Assembly (NCBI RefSeq): GCF_030264295.1
Contig: NZ_CP127173.1
Coordinates: 5,897,501 to 5,961,500 of the forward strand
From: Amycolatopsis nalaikhensis
GTDB lineage: Bacteria > Actinomycetota > Actinomycetes > Mycobacteriales > Pseudonocardiaceae
Length of the DNA stretch: 64,000 nucleotides
Direction of reading: 5' to 3'
Positions 1 to 8,486 of this stretch are shown one piece after another; position 1 is the first letter of the stretch, and every line of letters starts with the position of its first letter. The notes beneath the pieces were generated by a model that saw only the letters and a list, made by a program, of their open reading frames with translations, was not told where the DNA came from and made no database searches. The position numbers and the translations under genes were made by a program.

Positions 1-113
1 GTGGAGACCAAGCAGCCACAGCTGGAGCGGTTGCCCGCTGAAAGGTCGAGACCATGTCGCCGCTAACCTCGACGCGACTTCGCCGCCGTCGCCGCGGGTG
101 GGGCGTAGACGGA

Positions 114-1031
114 TCAGCCGGCAGTTTTGCCTTGCTCCTGGTCGCGGAAGGCACCCGGTGTGGTTTCGGCTTCCCGGGCGAAGAACTTGACGAAGTTGGT
201 GGGTTCGCTGAAGCCCAGGCGGCGGCTGATGGCTGCGACGGGCAGCGCGGTGTGCGCCAGCAGCCGTTTGGCCTCCAGGGCGACGCGGGCGTCGATCAGC
301 GCCTTGGCGGACCGTCCGGTCGCTGCCTGGCAGACCCGGTTGAGCGTGCGCGGTGAGTAGCCGATGCGGTCAGCGTAGTCGGCGGCGCTGCGGGTGATGG
401 CGTACGAGCGCTCCAGCTCGTGTTGGAACCGGCGGAACGCGTCGTCGACGGCACCGTCGCCGCCCCCAGGACCGGGCAGCCTGGCCACGCGCAGCAGCAC
501 AACGCCCAGGAGCAGCCGCAGCACGTCGAGCGTGGGATCGGCTTTCTGCTGCTCTCTGGTGGCGCGGTGGTATTCGATGAAGAGTTCGTCCATCGCACGT
601 GCGATGTCCGCGCGCTGGTCCTCGGTCAGGTGATAGACCGTCGGACCGGTGGACTGGTCGAGCAGTCCGGCGAGCCGTTCCAGGTCCGGCGGGAACGCTG
701 CCGTGAACAGGATGATCTCCGCGTCGAGTGCTGCGGGGCTGTCCGGGAGGGGCCGGGGCAGGCGCTGCACCTGCCCCGGCCGGACGTGCAGCAGAGTTCC
801 CGGCTCACAGCCGTGGTCGACGAAATCGACCACGGCCGTCCCCGTGCCGTGGGTGATCAGGATCAGGTGATGAAAGTCTGGCCGGTGCAGCCGCACCTGC
901 GAATTCGGGGACAAGCGACTCATCAGCTGGGAGTATCGGACCGTCTCGACGCCCAGGCGGGGTGTGTCGGGGTTCTCGAACCCGACGGTCGGGAGTTCGG
1001 CGCCCCGAGGTGGTTGTCCACTTTCTACCAT
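114..1031 (-). CDS. AraC-family transcriptional regulator
   Basis: A 305-residue DNA-binding regulator. The N-terminal ~170 residues look like the cupin-type effector half of AraC proteins. The C-terminal ~100 residues carry the double helix-turn-helix: the second HTH is visible as LPVAAISRRLGFSEPTNFVK followed by the typical T-PGAFR end. I chose the ATG reading MVESGQPP because the region upstream of it reads as intergenic, and because it leaves about 120 bases to the divergent SnoaL gene. The divergent arrangement suggests that it controls the SnoaL/MoaF-like pair; that is inference. The effector is unknown. Confidence 0.88.
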   Translation of the reverse strand: MVESGQPPRGAELPTVGFENPDTPRLGVETVRYSQLMSRLSPNSQVRLHRPDFHHLILITHGTGTAVVDFVDHGCEPGTLLHVRPGQVQRLPRPLPDSPAALDAEIILFTAAFPPDLERLAGLLDQSTGPTVYHLTEDQRADIARAMDELFIEYHRATREQQKADPTLDVLRLLLGVVLLRVARLPGPGGGDGAVDDAFRRFQHELERSYAITRSAADYADRIGYSPRTLNRVCQAATGRSAKALIDARVALEAKRLLAHTALPVAAISRRLGFSEPTNFVKFFAREAETTPGAFRDQEQGKTAG

Positions 1032-1149
1032 GATGCGTCCTGATGCTACCTCGCTCGTGGTTCGACTTGCAGCGAGGATGGACAGCAAGAAAGGGCATCG
1101 GCTGGGACTCATCCGTGGGCCCGCCGGAACACACAGAATGGAGCGTGTC

Positions 1150-1905
1150 ATGAACAACAAGGACCTGGTTCTGCAGGCCGCCGGAGAGTTGTTCGGGAAG
1201 AAGGACCCGTCGGCGGTGGACCGCTGGGTGGCCGCCGACTACACGCAGCACAGTTCCCTGGCAGGCGATGGCCCCGAGGCGCTGCGCGCCCTGGTGGCCT
1301 CGCTGCCCGACGGCTTCCGCTATGAGGGGGCGCGGGTGGTCGCCGACGGGGATCTGGTGGCGCTGCACGGCACCTACCACGGGTTCGGGCCGACGCCGCT
1401 GGTCGCCTTCGATCTGTTCCGCGTGCAGGATGGCAAGCTCGCCGAGCACTGGGACGCGCTGGTCCCTCTCGTCCCGCAGACGGTCAGCGGGCGCAGCCAG
1501 ACCGACGGACCGACCCGGATCGCCGACCTCGATAAGACCGAAGCCAACCGCGCCCTGGTGGCGGAGTTCGCCGAGAAGGTCCTCCGGGGCGGCGACTACT
1601 CGGTCCTGACCGACTACATCTCCACCCGGACCTACGACCAGCACAACCCCGAGGCGGGCGACGGCCTGGACGGGTTCGGCGCCGCGGCTGGGAAGTGGGC
1701 CGAGCAGGGCAAGAACCTCGTCTACAAGACCATCCACCGGGTCGTGGCCGAGGGCGACTTCGTCCTGGTGCAGTCCGAAGGCGAGTTCGGGGTGCCGGTC
1801 GCCTACTGGGACCTGTTCCGCGTCGCCGACGGGAAGATCGTCGAACACTGGGACGCGATCGCGCCCGTCCCGGCCGAACTGCCGCACGACAACGGCCTGT
1901 TCTGA
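1150..1905 (+). CDS. Tandem SnoaL-like (NTF2-fold) protein
   Basis: A 251-residue protein made of two SnoaL-like polyketide-cyclase/NTF2 units. Each half ends in the same signature: DLFRVQDGKLAEHWDAL near residue 100 and DLFRVADGKIVEHWDAI near residue 235. SnoaL-fold proteins bind small hydrophobic ligands or act as isomerases, cyclases or hydrolases; the substrate cannot be read from sequence. The ATG at 1150 is preceded by GGAG at 7 bases, better than the in-frame ATG at 1138. It lies divergent from the AraC gene and about 30 bases upstream of a MoaF-like gene, so the pair is probably one transcript. Confidence 0.85.
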   Translation: MNNKDLVLQAAGELFGKKDPSAVDRWVAADYTQHSSLAGDGPEALRALVASLPDGFRYEGARVVADGDLVALHGTYHGFGPTPLVAFDLFRVQDGKLAEHWDALVPLVPQTVSGRSQTDGPTRIADLDKTEANRALVAEFAEKVLRGGDYSVLTDYISTRTYDQHNPEAGDGLDGFGAAAGKWAEQGKNLVYKTIHRVVAEGDFVLVQSEGEFGVPVAYWDLFRVADGKIVEHWDAIAPVPAELPHDNGLF

Positions 1906-1935
1906 TCCGTCCGACACAGTCAGGAGCACACTGCA

Positions 1936-2259
1936 GTGAGCACCCTCACCTACGCTGGCCGGACCTACCTGTTCCGGGTGGACAACGGCGTCGTCTTCCG
2001 CAACACCTACAGCGCCGACGGCACGAGCCTGCACTACGAGACGCTCGCCGGGCCGACGGCGGGCGCGCGGGAGACGGTGACCCTGCACGCCGCGGAAAGC
2101 GCGCCGGGCATCTTCGTCCTCGGCTGGGTCGAACAGTCCGGAATGACCATCACCCACGTGATGAACCTCAACACCGACACGATCCACGCCTTCTGGACCT
2201 ACGAGACGGCAAGCGGCCGTGTCGGCGAACTCCACACCGGAACCATCGAACCCGCCTGA
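1936..2259 (+). CDS. MoaF-like small lipocalin-type protein
   Basis: A 107-residue protein that begins at GTG 1936 behind AGGAG (1922-1926). The order of short beta strands (TYAGRTYLFRVDNGVVFRN, then HYETLAGP, then a GWVEQSGMT-ITHVMNL strand pair) matches the small MoaF/MoaF-related beta-barrel proteins of actinobacteria as I recall them. These are often encoded beside AraC regulators and SnoaL or dehydrogenase genes, and may bind a small ligand. No catalytic residues can be named. It is probably co-transcribed with the SnoaL gene 30 bases upstream. Confidence 0.7.
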   Translation: MSTLTYAGRTYLFRVDNGVVFRNTYSADGTSLHYETLAGPTAGARETVTLHAAESAPGIFVLGWVEQSGMTITHVMNLNTDTIHAFWTYETASGRVGELHTGTIEPA

Positions 2260-2394
2260 GCCCCTGGTGCGCCATCCCGCCGCCGCAGGCCTGGACCCAC
2301 CGGGCCCGCGGCGGTCCGCACCACGGCACCCGCACCACCAGCGCGACGAGGACGACCACCGTGACGCCCAACACCTTCGGTGCAGCGCAACCAC

Positions 2395-2985
2395 AATCAT
2401 ACCTTGTCGCGGACGGAAATACTCGGTGACGTTGATCCGCTTCAACAGAGGCTTCAGCTCGAACCCAGCAGCTTCGTCACCCCGAACCCGATTTCGGACT
2501 GGCCGTGGGAATCGACGTGGTTGGCCTCGACCTCCAGCTCGGTGCGATGGTGCATCGCGCCCTCGACCATCGCCGCGACCTCCGAGGCGGTACACGACAG
2601 CAGCTGGGAGCTGATCGCCATGGATCTATTGTCGACGTGCCAGGAGATCAGGACGCCGCGGCCGCCGTAGCGAACGTGGTGCTGGGTGAACAGGTTCTGG
2701 TCGAATGCGCCGATGTGCGTCGAGTCCGACGCGACCGCGCCTGTCCCGGCGCCCCAGATCGTCTCCTGGCGGGCCGCGAACGTCGCGTTCGCGATCGCCG
2801 CGGTGAACGACTGCGCGCCCTCGGTCGAGAGATAACGGCGGCGCGCGTAACGCAGCTCTTCTTCTGTGTGCCTGTGGTCTCCGGCGGCGATGGCACGGAT
2901 CCCGATGTTCGTGCCGTAGCCGAAGATCGCGAGGATCGGCCGCTCGGCCAGCCTGGCCAAGCTGATTTGGAAAATCTGGGCTTCA
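2395..2985 (-). pseudogene. Tn3-family transposase fragment
   Basis: The minus strand from about 2985 to 2454 encodes a block typical of the Tn3 transposase catalytic core. It includes FGYGTNIGIR, IWGAGTGAVASDSTHIGAFDQN, HVRYGGRGVLISWHV, ASEVAAMVEGAMHHRTELEVE and NHVDSHGQSE. After TKLLGS the frame changes and the match continues as FELKPLLKRI near 2400-2455. A full Tn3 transposase is close to 1000 residues, so only about 190 residues survive, with at least one frameshift and both ends missing. No terminal inverted repeats or resolvase were seen nearby. Confidence 0.85.
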
Positions 2986-4174
2986 AGAAAGTGTGGAAAG
3001 AGACCTTTGTGCAGATCGACACCGAAGGGAAATCCCCTGAGCTATCGATGACCCCGAAAGGGCTGTGTACATGACGATCGACCATCGTGTGGACAGATTC
3101 AATGACATAAAGAGTTTCCTACGTTCACCTGGGACCAGGGGTCGCTGAAGAGGCTTTCGATAGGGCTCAACCCTCGCGACACGATCCGCCTTATATTGGG
3201 GATGACTGCCAGAACTCGGCTCGGAACATCTGGATCTAAAATACGGCTGAAATCGGCGTTCGCACGAGCAGTGTGTTCAGGATTCAAGTAACAAAATTCC
3301 ATTACCCTCAATTGTTCTGTGCCGTGGTCCTCCCGTCTGTCGATCAGCGGACAGGAGGACCACGGCACAGTGGCACCAGGCCAAAACATGCACGAAGGGG
3401 TGCTGACCGAAACGACGACGGGACCCTCCATTCTGTCGCGGACGGTGCCCACGTCGGCAGCTAGGCCGTCGGTGTACTGCGCCTGAACGATATCCCGGTC
3501 CTGCAGTTGTGCGGCAAAGCGAAACCCGGTCCGGCCGATGAGATGGGGGGAAGCACGCGGGACTTCTTGACTCGGCGGGCGACGTGTCTTGGCTGGGGAG
3601 CGTCAAGACCCTGCCGCGCGCCGGCCCCGGGGTCGTGGTGACAACCAGCGTGAACAACCGGTGCCAGCAGCCTCGATCCGTCAGACCTGGTCAACGCTGT
3701 GGATTCCGGAGCCGGGACGGCCGGGTTCGAGGCGGGCGGAGCCGGTGGGCAGTGACCTGGAGTGCCGGTGCTCAATCGAGGTGTTCCTGTACGCAGCCGA
3801 AGATGTAGCTGTAGCGGTGTGAGATGAGCAGTCGACGTGCATGGACGGCGCGGAACCGTTCGCCACCCGACTAGGCGGCCGTTGAACCCGAAGGGGTTCG
3901 GTAGGCTGCGTCGTCATTCCTTTAAGCAGGTGCTGGTAAGCCGACATGTGTGAACGACGCGAATACTTGCCCCTTGGTCGCCGCGCAGCCACGGGTATCG
4001 AGGCTCCTCCGCCTCGCCCCGGCCGGTGCTCGACCCGACAGTGGCGCTGAAGCGCGGTGCGGCCGAGCAGCATGAGTTGGTCATGTTGAGGAACCGGCCG
4101 CGCCGCGGGCACGTTGCGACTGCTCGTGGTCGCCTGTCAGGCAGTGAGCTTGGCGGGCAATGCAGCGGTCGCGG
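2986..4174. other. Non-coding stretch, no supported gene
   Basis: I find no reading frame here with recognisable protein character on either strand. The open frames present are Arg/Ser/Pro-rich out-of-frame readings. The only clear structures are the inverted repeat at 3317-3370 and a weaker GAACCC/GGTTCG hairpin near 3883-3900. It may be eroded mobile DNA, since it follows a Tn3 fragment. Confidence 0.5.
3317..3370. repeat. 17-bp perfect inverted repeat (hairpin)
   Basis: The arms 3317-3333 (CTGTGCCGTGGTCCTCC) and 3354-3370 are exact reverse complements separated by 20 bases. No gene reads toward it closely on either strand and no T run follows. It resembles the other long hairpins in this window that follow genes, so it may be the terminator of a gene now lost. 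Confidence 0.7.
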
Positions 4175-4783
4175 TCAAAGCCAGCCGTAGTGCTTGGCGA
4201 TGCGGATGGCGTCGGTCGAGTTGCGCGCGGAGAGTTTCGCGATGATCCGCGTGATGTAGTTGCGCACCGTTCCTTCGGCCAGGTGCAGTTGCGTGGCGAT
4301 TTCCGGGGGAGGGGTCCCGGTCGCGGCCAGCTGGAGGATGCTGCGTTCGCGCGGGGTCAGCGGATTTTCCCCCGCCGCCAGCGCGGCGGAGACCAGGTCG
4401 GGCGAAACGACCCGCTTGCCTGCGTGGACGTCGCGAATGGCCGTGACGAGATCGGCGGCGGCGACGCCCTTGGGCAGGAAGCCGTTGACGCCGAGGGTGA
4501 GTGCCTCCCGGACGACTCCAGGCCTGTCGAGCGAGGTCAGCATCAATATCCGGATCGCCGGGAGCTGGGCTCGGACCCGGGCGGCAACCGTGAGGCCGTT
4601 GACGTCAGGCAGCCCGATGTCGAGAATCAGCACGTCCGGCGACATGCTGACGGCCAGCTGGGCGGCCTCCTGGCCTCGTTCGGCCACCCCGACCACCTTG
4701 AGGTCGCGCTCCAGCTCGAGCAAGGCGACTAGAGCTTCGCGGAGGACTCGCTGGTCCTCGGCCAGCACTAACCGGATTACCAC
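4175..4783 (-). CDS. NarL/LuxR-family response regulator
   Basis: A 202-residue two-component response regulator. The receiver domain spans residues 1-120, with the acidic pair in LVLAEDQ and the phospho-acceptor Asp in VLILDIGLPD. The C-terminal LuxR-type HTH begins at LTPRERSILQ and contains EGTVRNYITRI. The GTG start at 4783 has a strong AGGAGG 7 bases upstream. It overlaps the end of the sensor-kinase reading frame by a few bases, the usual kinase-regulator coupling. Its kinase partner is frameshifted, so its phosphorylation source is uncertain. Confidence 0.93.
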   Translation of the reverse strand: MVIRLVLAEDQRVLREALVALLELERDLKVVGVAERGQEAAQLAVSMSPDVLILDIGLPDVNGLTVAARVRAQLPAIRILMLTSLDRPGVVREALTLGVNGFLPKGVAAADLVTAIRDVHAGKRVVSPDLVSAALAAGENPLTPRERSILQLAATGTPPPEIATQLHLAEGTVRNYITRIIAKLSARNSTDAIRIAKHYGWL

Positions 4784-5972
4784 GTGTTTGCCTCCTGTCG
4801 GGACGAGGGTTCTTCGGCGTAGCCCGAACTGAATGACAGCGCGGGCGGTCGGACCTCGAGGGTGAACTGCCCGCTCGAACGCACGGCCTTGACCGAGCCA
4901 CCGAGCTGTTCGGCGCATTTGGTGATGCTCCGCGGCGCCGAGCCTTCGCCTGGAACCACGCCGTCGTTCTCGATCAGGAAGACGTACCCGCGATCCTCCT
5001 CTACCAGCGTGATCGTGCATTCGGCGGCCGAAGCGTGTTTGAGGATGTTGGTGGTTCCTTCCCGTACGATCCACCCCAGCGCATCGGCCATGACCCCGTC
5101 CGGCGACGCGGAGTTCACAGTGGACCCCGGCCGCCTCGAGAAGCTCGACGGCACCGGCGAGTTCCCGGTCGAAACTGGTATTGAGTCCACCGTGCACGAT
5201 GCCGCGCATGTCGTCCAGCGAGTCTTTGGCGATGTGGTGCACCGCGGTGATCTCGGACCTTGCCTGAGTCGTGTCGGTACCGGCCAACCGCCCGGCGAGT
5301 TCGCTGCGCAACATGATCACGACCGGGCTGTGGCCTAGCCGGTCGTGCAGCTCTTGCGACATCCGGGCGCGTTCCTGGGCCACGCTCAAGCGGCTTATCT
5401 CCAAATTCGCCTTTCTCCGCTCGATGGTCAGCACGGCAATATTCGTCACTGCGCGGATGCTGATCCCCACTGCGAGGAACTGAACGATGAGATTGATCGC
5501 GTAATATATCCTGTCGCCGAGGCTGAGCGGGAGGCCCGCTACGAAGCCGATCATGCCGATTACCAGGAGCAGGCTGTAGGCCGACCACCGCAGCTGCGGC
5601 TTGCGGACCACGATGAGGCACAGCCAGCCCAGGATCACGGCGGAGGGCACCCAGTTCCCCGGAACGCCGAATGCTCTGGCGCAGACCATGAGAAAATGAA
5701 CAAGAACGAGCGTGGCGACTGCCCTCGCCGAAGTGGTCGATCGGATCCGAAGGGCGAGGCCGACCACGCAGACCGCCAGCACCGAGAGATAAGTCGCCGC
5801 GAGCAGGGCGGCTCCGAACTCCCCGTGCTTCGGCTTCGCCTGTTCGTACTCGCTCAGTACCACGGACCACGAAGAACGTGCAAATGCCCAACGCCGCCAA
5901 CCGGACTCCCGGCCCGTTCGCCCAGACAGTCTTGACCAGGCCGGCCACTGGACCGGACAGTCTTCTATGCAT
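4777..5972 (-). pseudogene. Two-component sensor histidine kinase, frameshifted
   Basis: Pieces of one NarX/DesK-type kinase are spread over two alternating frames. The N-terminus (MHRRLSGPV, first membrane helix) starts at ATG 5972. Near 5830-5880 the reading moves to another frame with three or four further membrane helices and the HisKA_3 phospho-acceptor motif MSQELHDRLGH. Near 5105-5115 it moves again to the HATPase part (IVREGTTNILKHA, FLIENDGV). The intact paralogue at 24143-25351 shows the same domain order and confirms how the pieces join. Either the gene is dead or the read has two single-base errors. The response regulator beside it is intact. Confidence 0.8.
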
Positions 5973-6810
5973 GTTCGCGGTGTCCTCGCGTTCTGTGTGA
6001 CGGCAAGGACCTCCGAGCGGTTGAGCGACGGCGCTCGGCGAGCCCGGTCGCGCCGGACCGCTGGCTGTGCCGGAGGCCACGGGGGGAATCCGGTCGGCCG
6101 GTCGACGGCCGACCGGCTCGTCGTCGAGGTATCCGCGATGAGGTTTCCACGTTCATGCGTTCCCCTCTGTCTCGACGGCCAACTCGGCGAGCCGTGATTC
6201 CGCAGCCTGGCCTGTGCGGGTAATTTCATACTAGATGCGGGATCAGCTCATCTTGGCCAGTTAAACCTACTCGTTCGGGTGATTTGCGCAGGTGTATGCG
6301 GGCTGAGACCGATGGGTCGTGCTACTGGCGGTAGTGCCGCTGGGCGGCCCCCGAGAGATCCTGCTCGCGGGAGCGGCGCCGCCGGATCGGAGCGGCGACC
6401 CCTTCCGGAGCTGCCGGTGAGATCGCGTCGCTCACTGCATCGCCGCACTGTCCGGGCAGGCGTGGTCCAGACCGCGCTTGCGGTTACTTTCAGGCATCCG
6501 GCATTCGGCACCCGCGCGGCACCGCCGGAAAGCCGAAAACGTCTGACACGAGTTCGGCGGGTACGCACCGGCATCCCGTGCAGTTCATCCCGTTCTGGCC
6601 GTGAAAATATCACGACGTTAATCGGTTCAGTGTGAATTACGTCGTTGTTGGCTTGCGAACCGGTCACAAACCGTGCCCCATTGTGTACAGGTCGCTGCGC
6701 TCTTCTGGGCATAATTCAGTGGCAGCGGCCGGAGAGACAGCCCGTCCGACCGCTATTTGGTGTGCGATTGGGATGCGCCACAGTCCTCGAGGGGAGCCAG
6801 GCAGAGGGTT
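5973..6810. other. Intergenic region, no supported gene
   Basis: About 840 bases between the broken kinase (minus) and the Fe-ADH-like gene (plus). The frames present have no protein-like composition. It should hold the divergent promoters of both units, but I could not pick a convincing -35/-10 pair. Confidence 0.5.
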
Positions 6811-8010
6811 ATGAGACGGGCCAACGAAGTGGTGCTGTGGGAATGCGGGACCCGGGTCTACGCGGGCGAAGACGTGTGGCGAGCCATGTCCGGGGCAGCG
6901 CCGAGATCGCGCACCATGCTGGTGGTGAGCGCGGGGTTCGCCGCGGCGAACTTCCAATTGGTGGAGACGCTGCGGATTCATCTGGGCATCGACGCCGACT
7001 GGGTGTGGCTCGTGCAGGCGCCCGGCACGGTCGAAAAGGCCGAAGAACTGGCCCGCTCGCTGGACCGGGTTGGGGCGGAGGGTGTGGTGGCGGTCGGCGG
7101 TTCCTCGGTGCTGGACCTGACGAAACTTGCTTGCCGCCATCTCGCTGACGAGCGGATCCTGCCGGCGGTGCGCGCTCGCGGTGCCCGCCGGGGAATGATC
7201 AAGCTGCCTGCCGAGTCATCGGTGCAGCTGCACCGGACCTTCGTCCCGACGACTATCGGCACGGCCGCCGCGGTGCGGCCGTTCGCGTCAATCGTGCTCC
7301 GAGGGCATCGACGGCTGGTGGACGGACCGGGGCTGGTGCCGGATATCGCTGTCGTCGACAGCACGTTCACCGGCTCGCTGCCGCCGCAGTCCATCGTCGA
7401 GGGGATATCCGCGTCGGTCATGCGGGCGGCGGACTGGTATGTCGCGGATGAGAACGCCAACGCATTGACTGAGGCGGAAACCCAGACAGTGGTGGGCTTG
7501 CTCGTGCCACTTGGCATGCGGGCGGGGAAAGACGGACTGCCCGCGCGTGATCGCCTCCTCGCCAGCTACGCGGACATGGCACAGTTCGGCTTGCCTTTCG
7601 CCGGGCATCAACCGGTCGTCACGGCCTCGGAGGCGGTCGCCGCCGAAGTGGCGTTCGAGACGGGGGCGCATCCCGGCGGCGTGCTGGCCGCGTTGCTGCC
7701 GACCATGTGGCAAGCCGTCGACGACGGGGACGGCAGGCTGGGCAGCAGGGTGAGGCTGCGTCGTGTGTGGGACTGGATCCGGGCGGCCGGGTCGCCGGGG
7801 TGGCCCGAGGAGCCAGGGCCGGGCGTGGCCGCGATGTTCCGGTCGTGGAAGCTCGGGTCCGGTTTGGAGTGCGACGCCGCGGCCGTGTCCGCGGCGGGCG
7901 TGCGCGCGCTCCGCTTCTGGGAGGCCGACGTCCCCGCGCTCGCCGGAAGGTCGGCGCCGGAGGTGGCCCGGTGGGTCAGAGACGCTGTTCTGGCCGAGGT
8001 GCGCAACTGA
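6811..8010 (+). CDS. Iron-alcohol-dehydrogenase-fold protein lacking metal ligands
   Basis: A 399-residue protein. The N-terminal nucleotide-binding half has the family's glycine motif (VGGSSVLDLTK, about residues 95-105). The C-terminal half is helical, with SLPPQSIVEGISAS. In metal-dependent members the latter region carries an Asp-x-x-x-His pair (GMDALTHA type). Here it reads GISASVMRAADWY, so both ligands are replaced. One His (GAHPGG) near residue 290 remains. The protein may use another metal arrangement or be non-catalytic. I chose ATG 6811; the upstream TTG at 6757 has no good ribosome site. It stands upstream of the glycosyltransferase-sortase operon but is separated from it by a hairpin and about 470 bases. 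Confidence 0.75.
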   Translation: MRRANEVVLWECGTRVYAGEDVWRAMSGAAPRSRTMLVVSAGFAAANFQLVETLRIHLGIDADWVWLVQAPGTVEKAEELARSLDRVGAEGVVAVGGSSVLDLTKLACRHLADERILPAVRARGARRGMIKLPAESSVQLHRTFVPTTIGTAAAVRPFASIVLRGHRRLVDGPGLVPDIAVVDSTFTGSLPPQSIVEGISASVMRAADWYVADENANALTEAETQTVVGLLVPLGMRAGKDGLPARDRLLASYADMAQFGLPFAGHQPVVTASEAVAAEVAFETGAHPGGVLAALLPTMWQAVDDGDGRLGSRVRLRRVWDWIRAAGSPGWPEEPGPGVAAMFRSWKLGSGLECDAAAVSAAGVRALRFWEADVPALAGRSAPEVARWVRDAVLAEVRN

Positions 8011-8030
8011 GCCGCGCTTGGCGCCCTCGC

Positions 8031-8062
8031 ACGCATCGCGCGGACGTGCGGGCGCGATGCGT
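8031..8062 (+). terminator. Hairpin after Fe-ADH-like gene
   Basis: ACGCATCGCGC (8031-8041) pairs perfectly with 8052-8062 around a 10-base loop, starting 21 bases after the stop codon at 8010. No U tract follows, as with most terminators in this window. Confidence 0.65.
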
Positions 8063-8486
8063 ATTCAAAGCGTTCGCCAGGTCGGCGGCGACCGAATGAA
8101 TATCTCACACGACCATTGTGAACATAGCCATAACCCGAAGGGGGGTAAAACGTCGTCCGTCTTGCTTCGGGTGAGCGGAGACAGTCATACTTCGGGCAGA
8201 GATTTCGGGTTTTCCTCGGCTTGGTGGAACTGGCCGGTCGCGGGCGGTTGAACAGGTAATTCCGCCGCGCCGGTGCTCGTCGATCGGTTTCGCGGAGGCG
8301 AGGATTGATTAATCGCATAATCCTTTAATCCCGGATGCGATCGCGAGTGACTGTGGAGAATGTCATGTTCGGGACTGGGCGAGTGGGTTTCGGTGGCGTG
8401 TTCGCCGAAATCCCGAGTGTGGTCCGCTGGTTGCGGCGTATGTAAATCCGCGCTACGCGGTCCACTGAGGAAAGGTTCTCCCGGGC
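8063..8486 (+). promoter_or_regulatory. Leader/promoter region of the GT2-sortase operon
   Basis: A 420-base non-coding stretch that must hold the promoter of the operon starting at 8487. It is locally AT-richer around 8300-8350, unlike its surroundings. An 8-bp inverted repeat ACCCGAAG/CTTCGGGT (8133-8140 and 8165-8172) could be a regulator site. No open reading frame with coding character was found. Confidence 0.35.

Noticed and set aside
805..2595. Long minus-strand open frame (596 codons) opposite the SnoaL and MoaF-like genes
   Set aside because: It mirrors convincing plus-strand genes, is Arg/Gly/Asp-rich without domain features, and arises from GC-rich third positions. Only its first few dozen codons overlap the Tn3 fragment.
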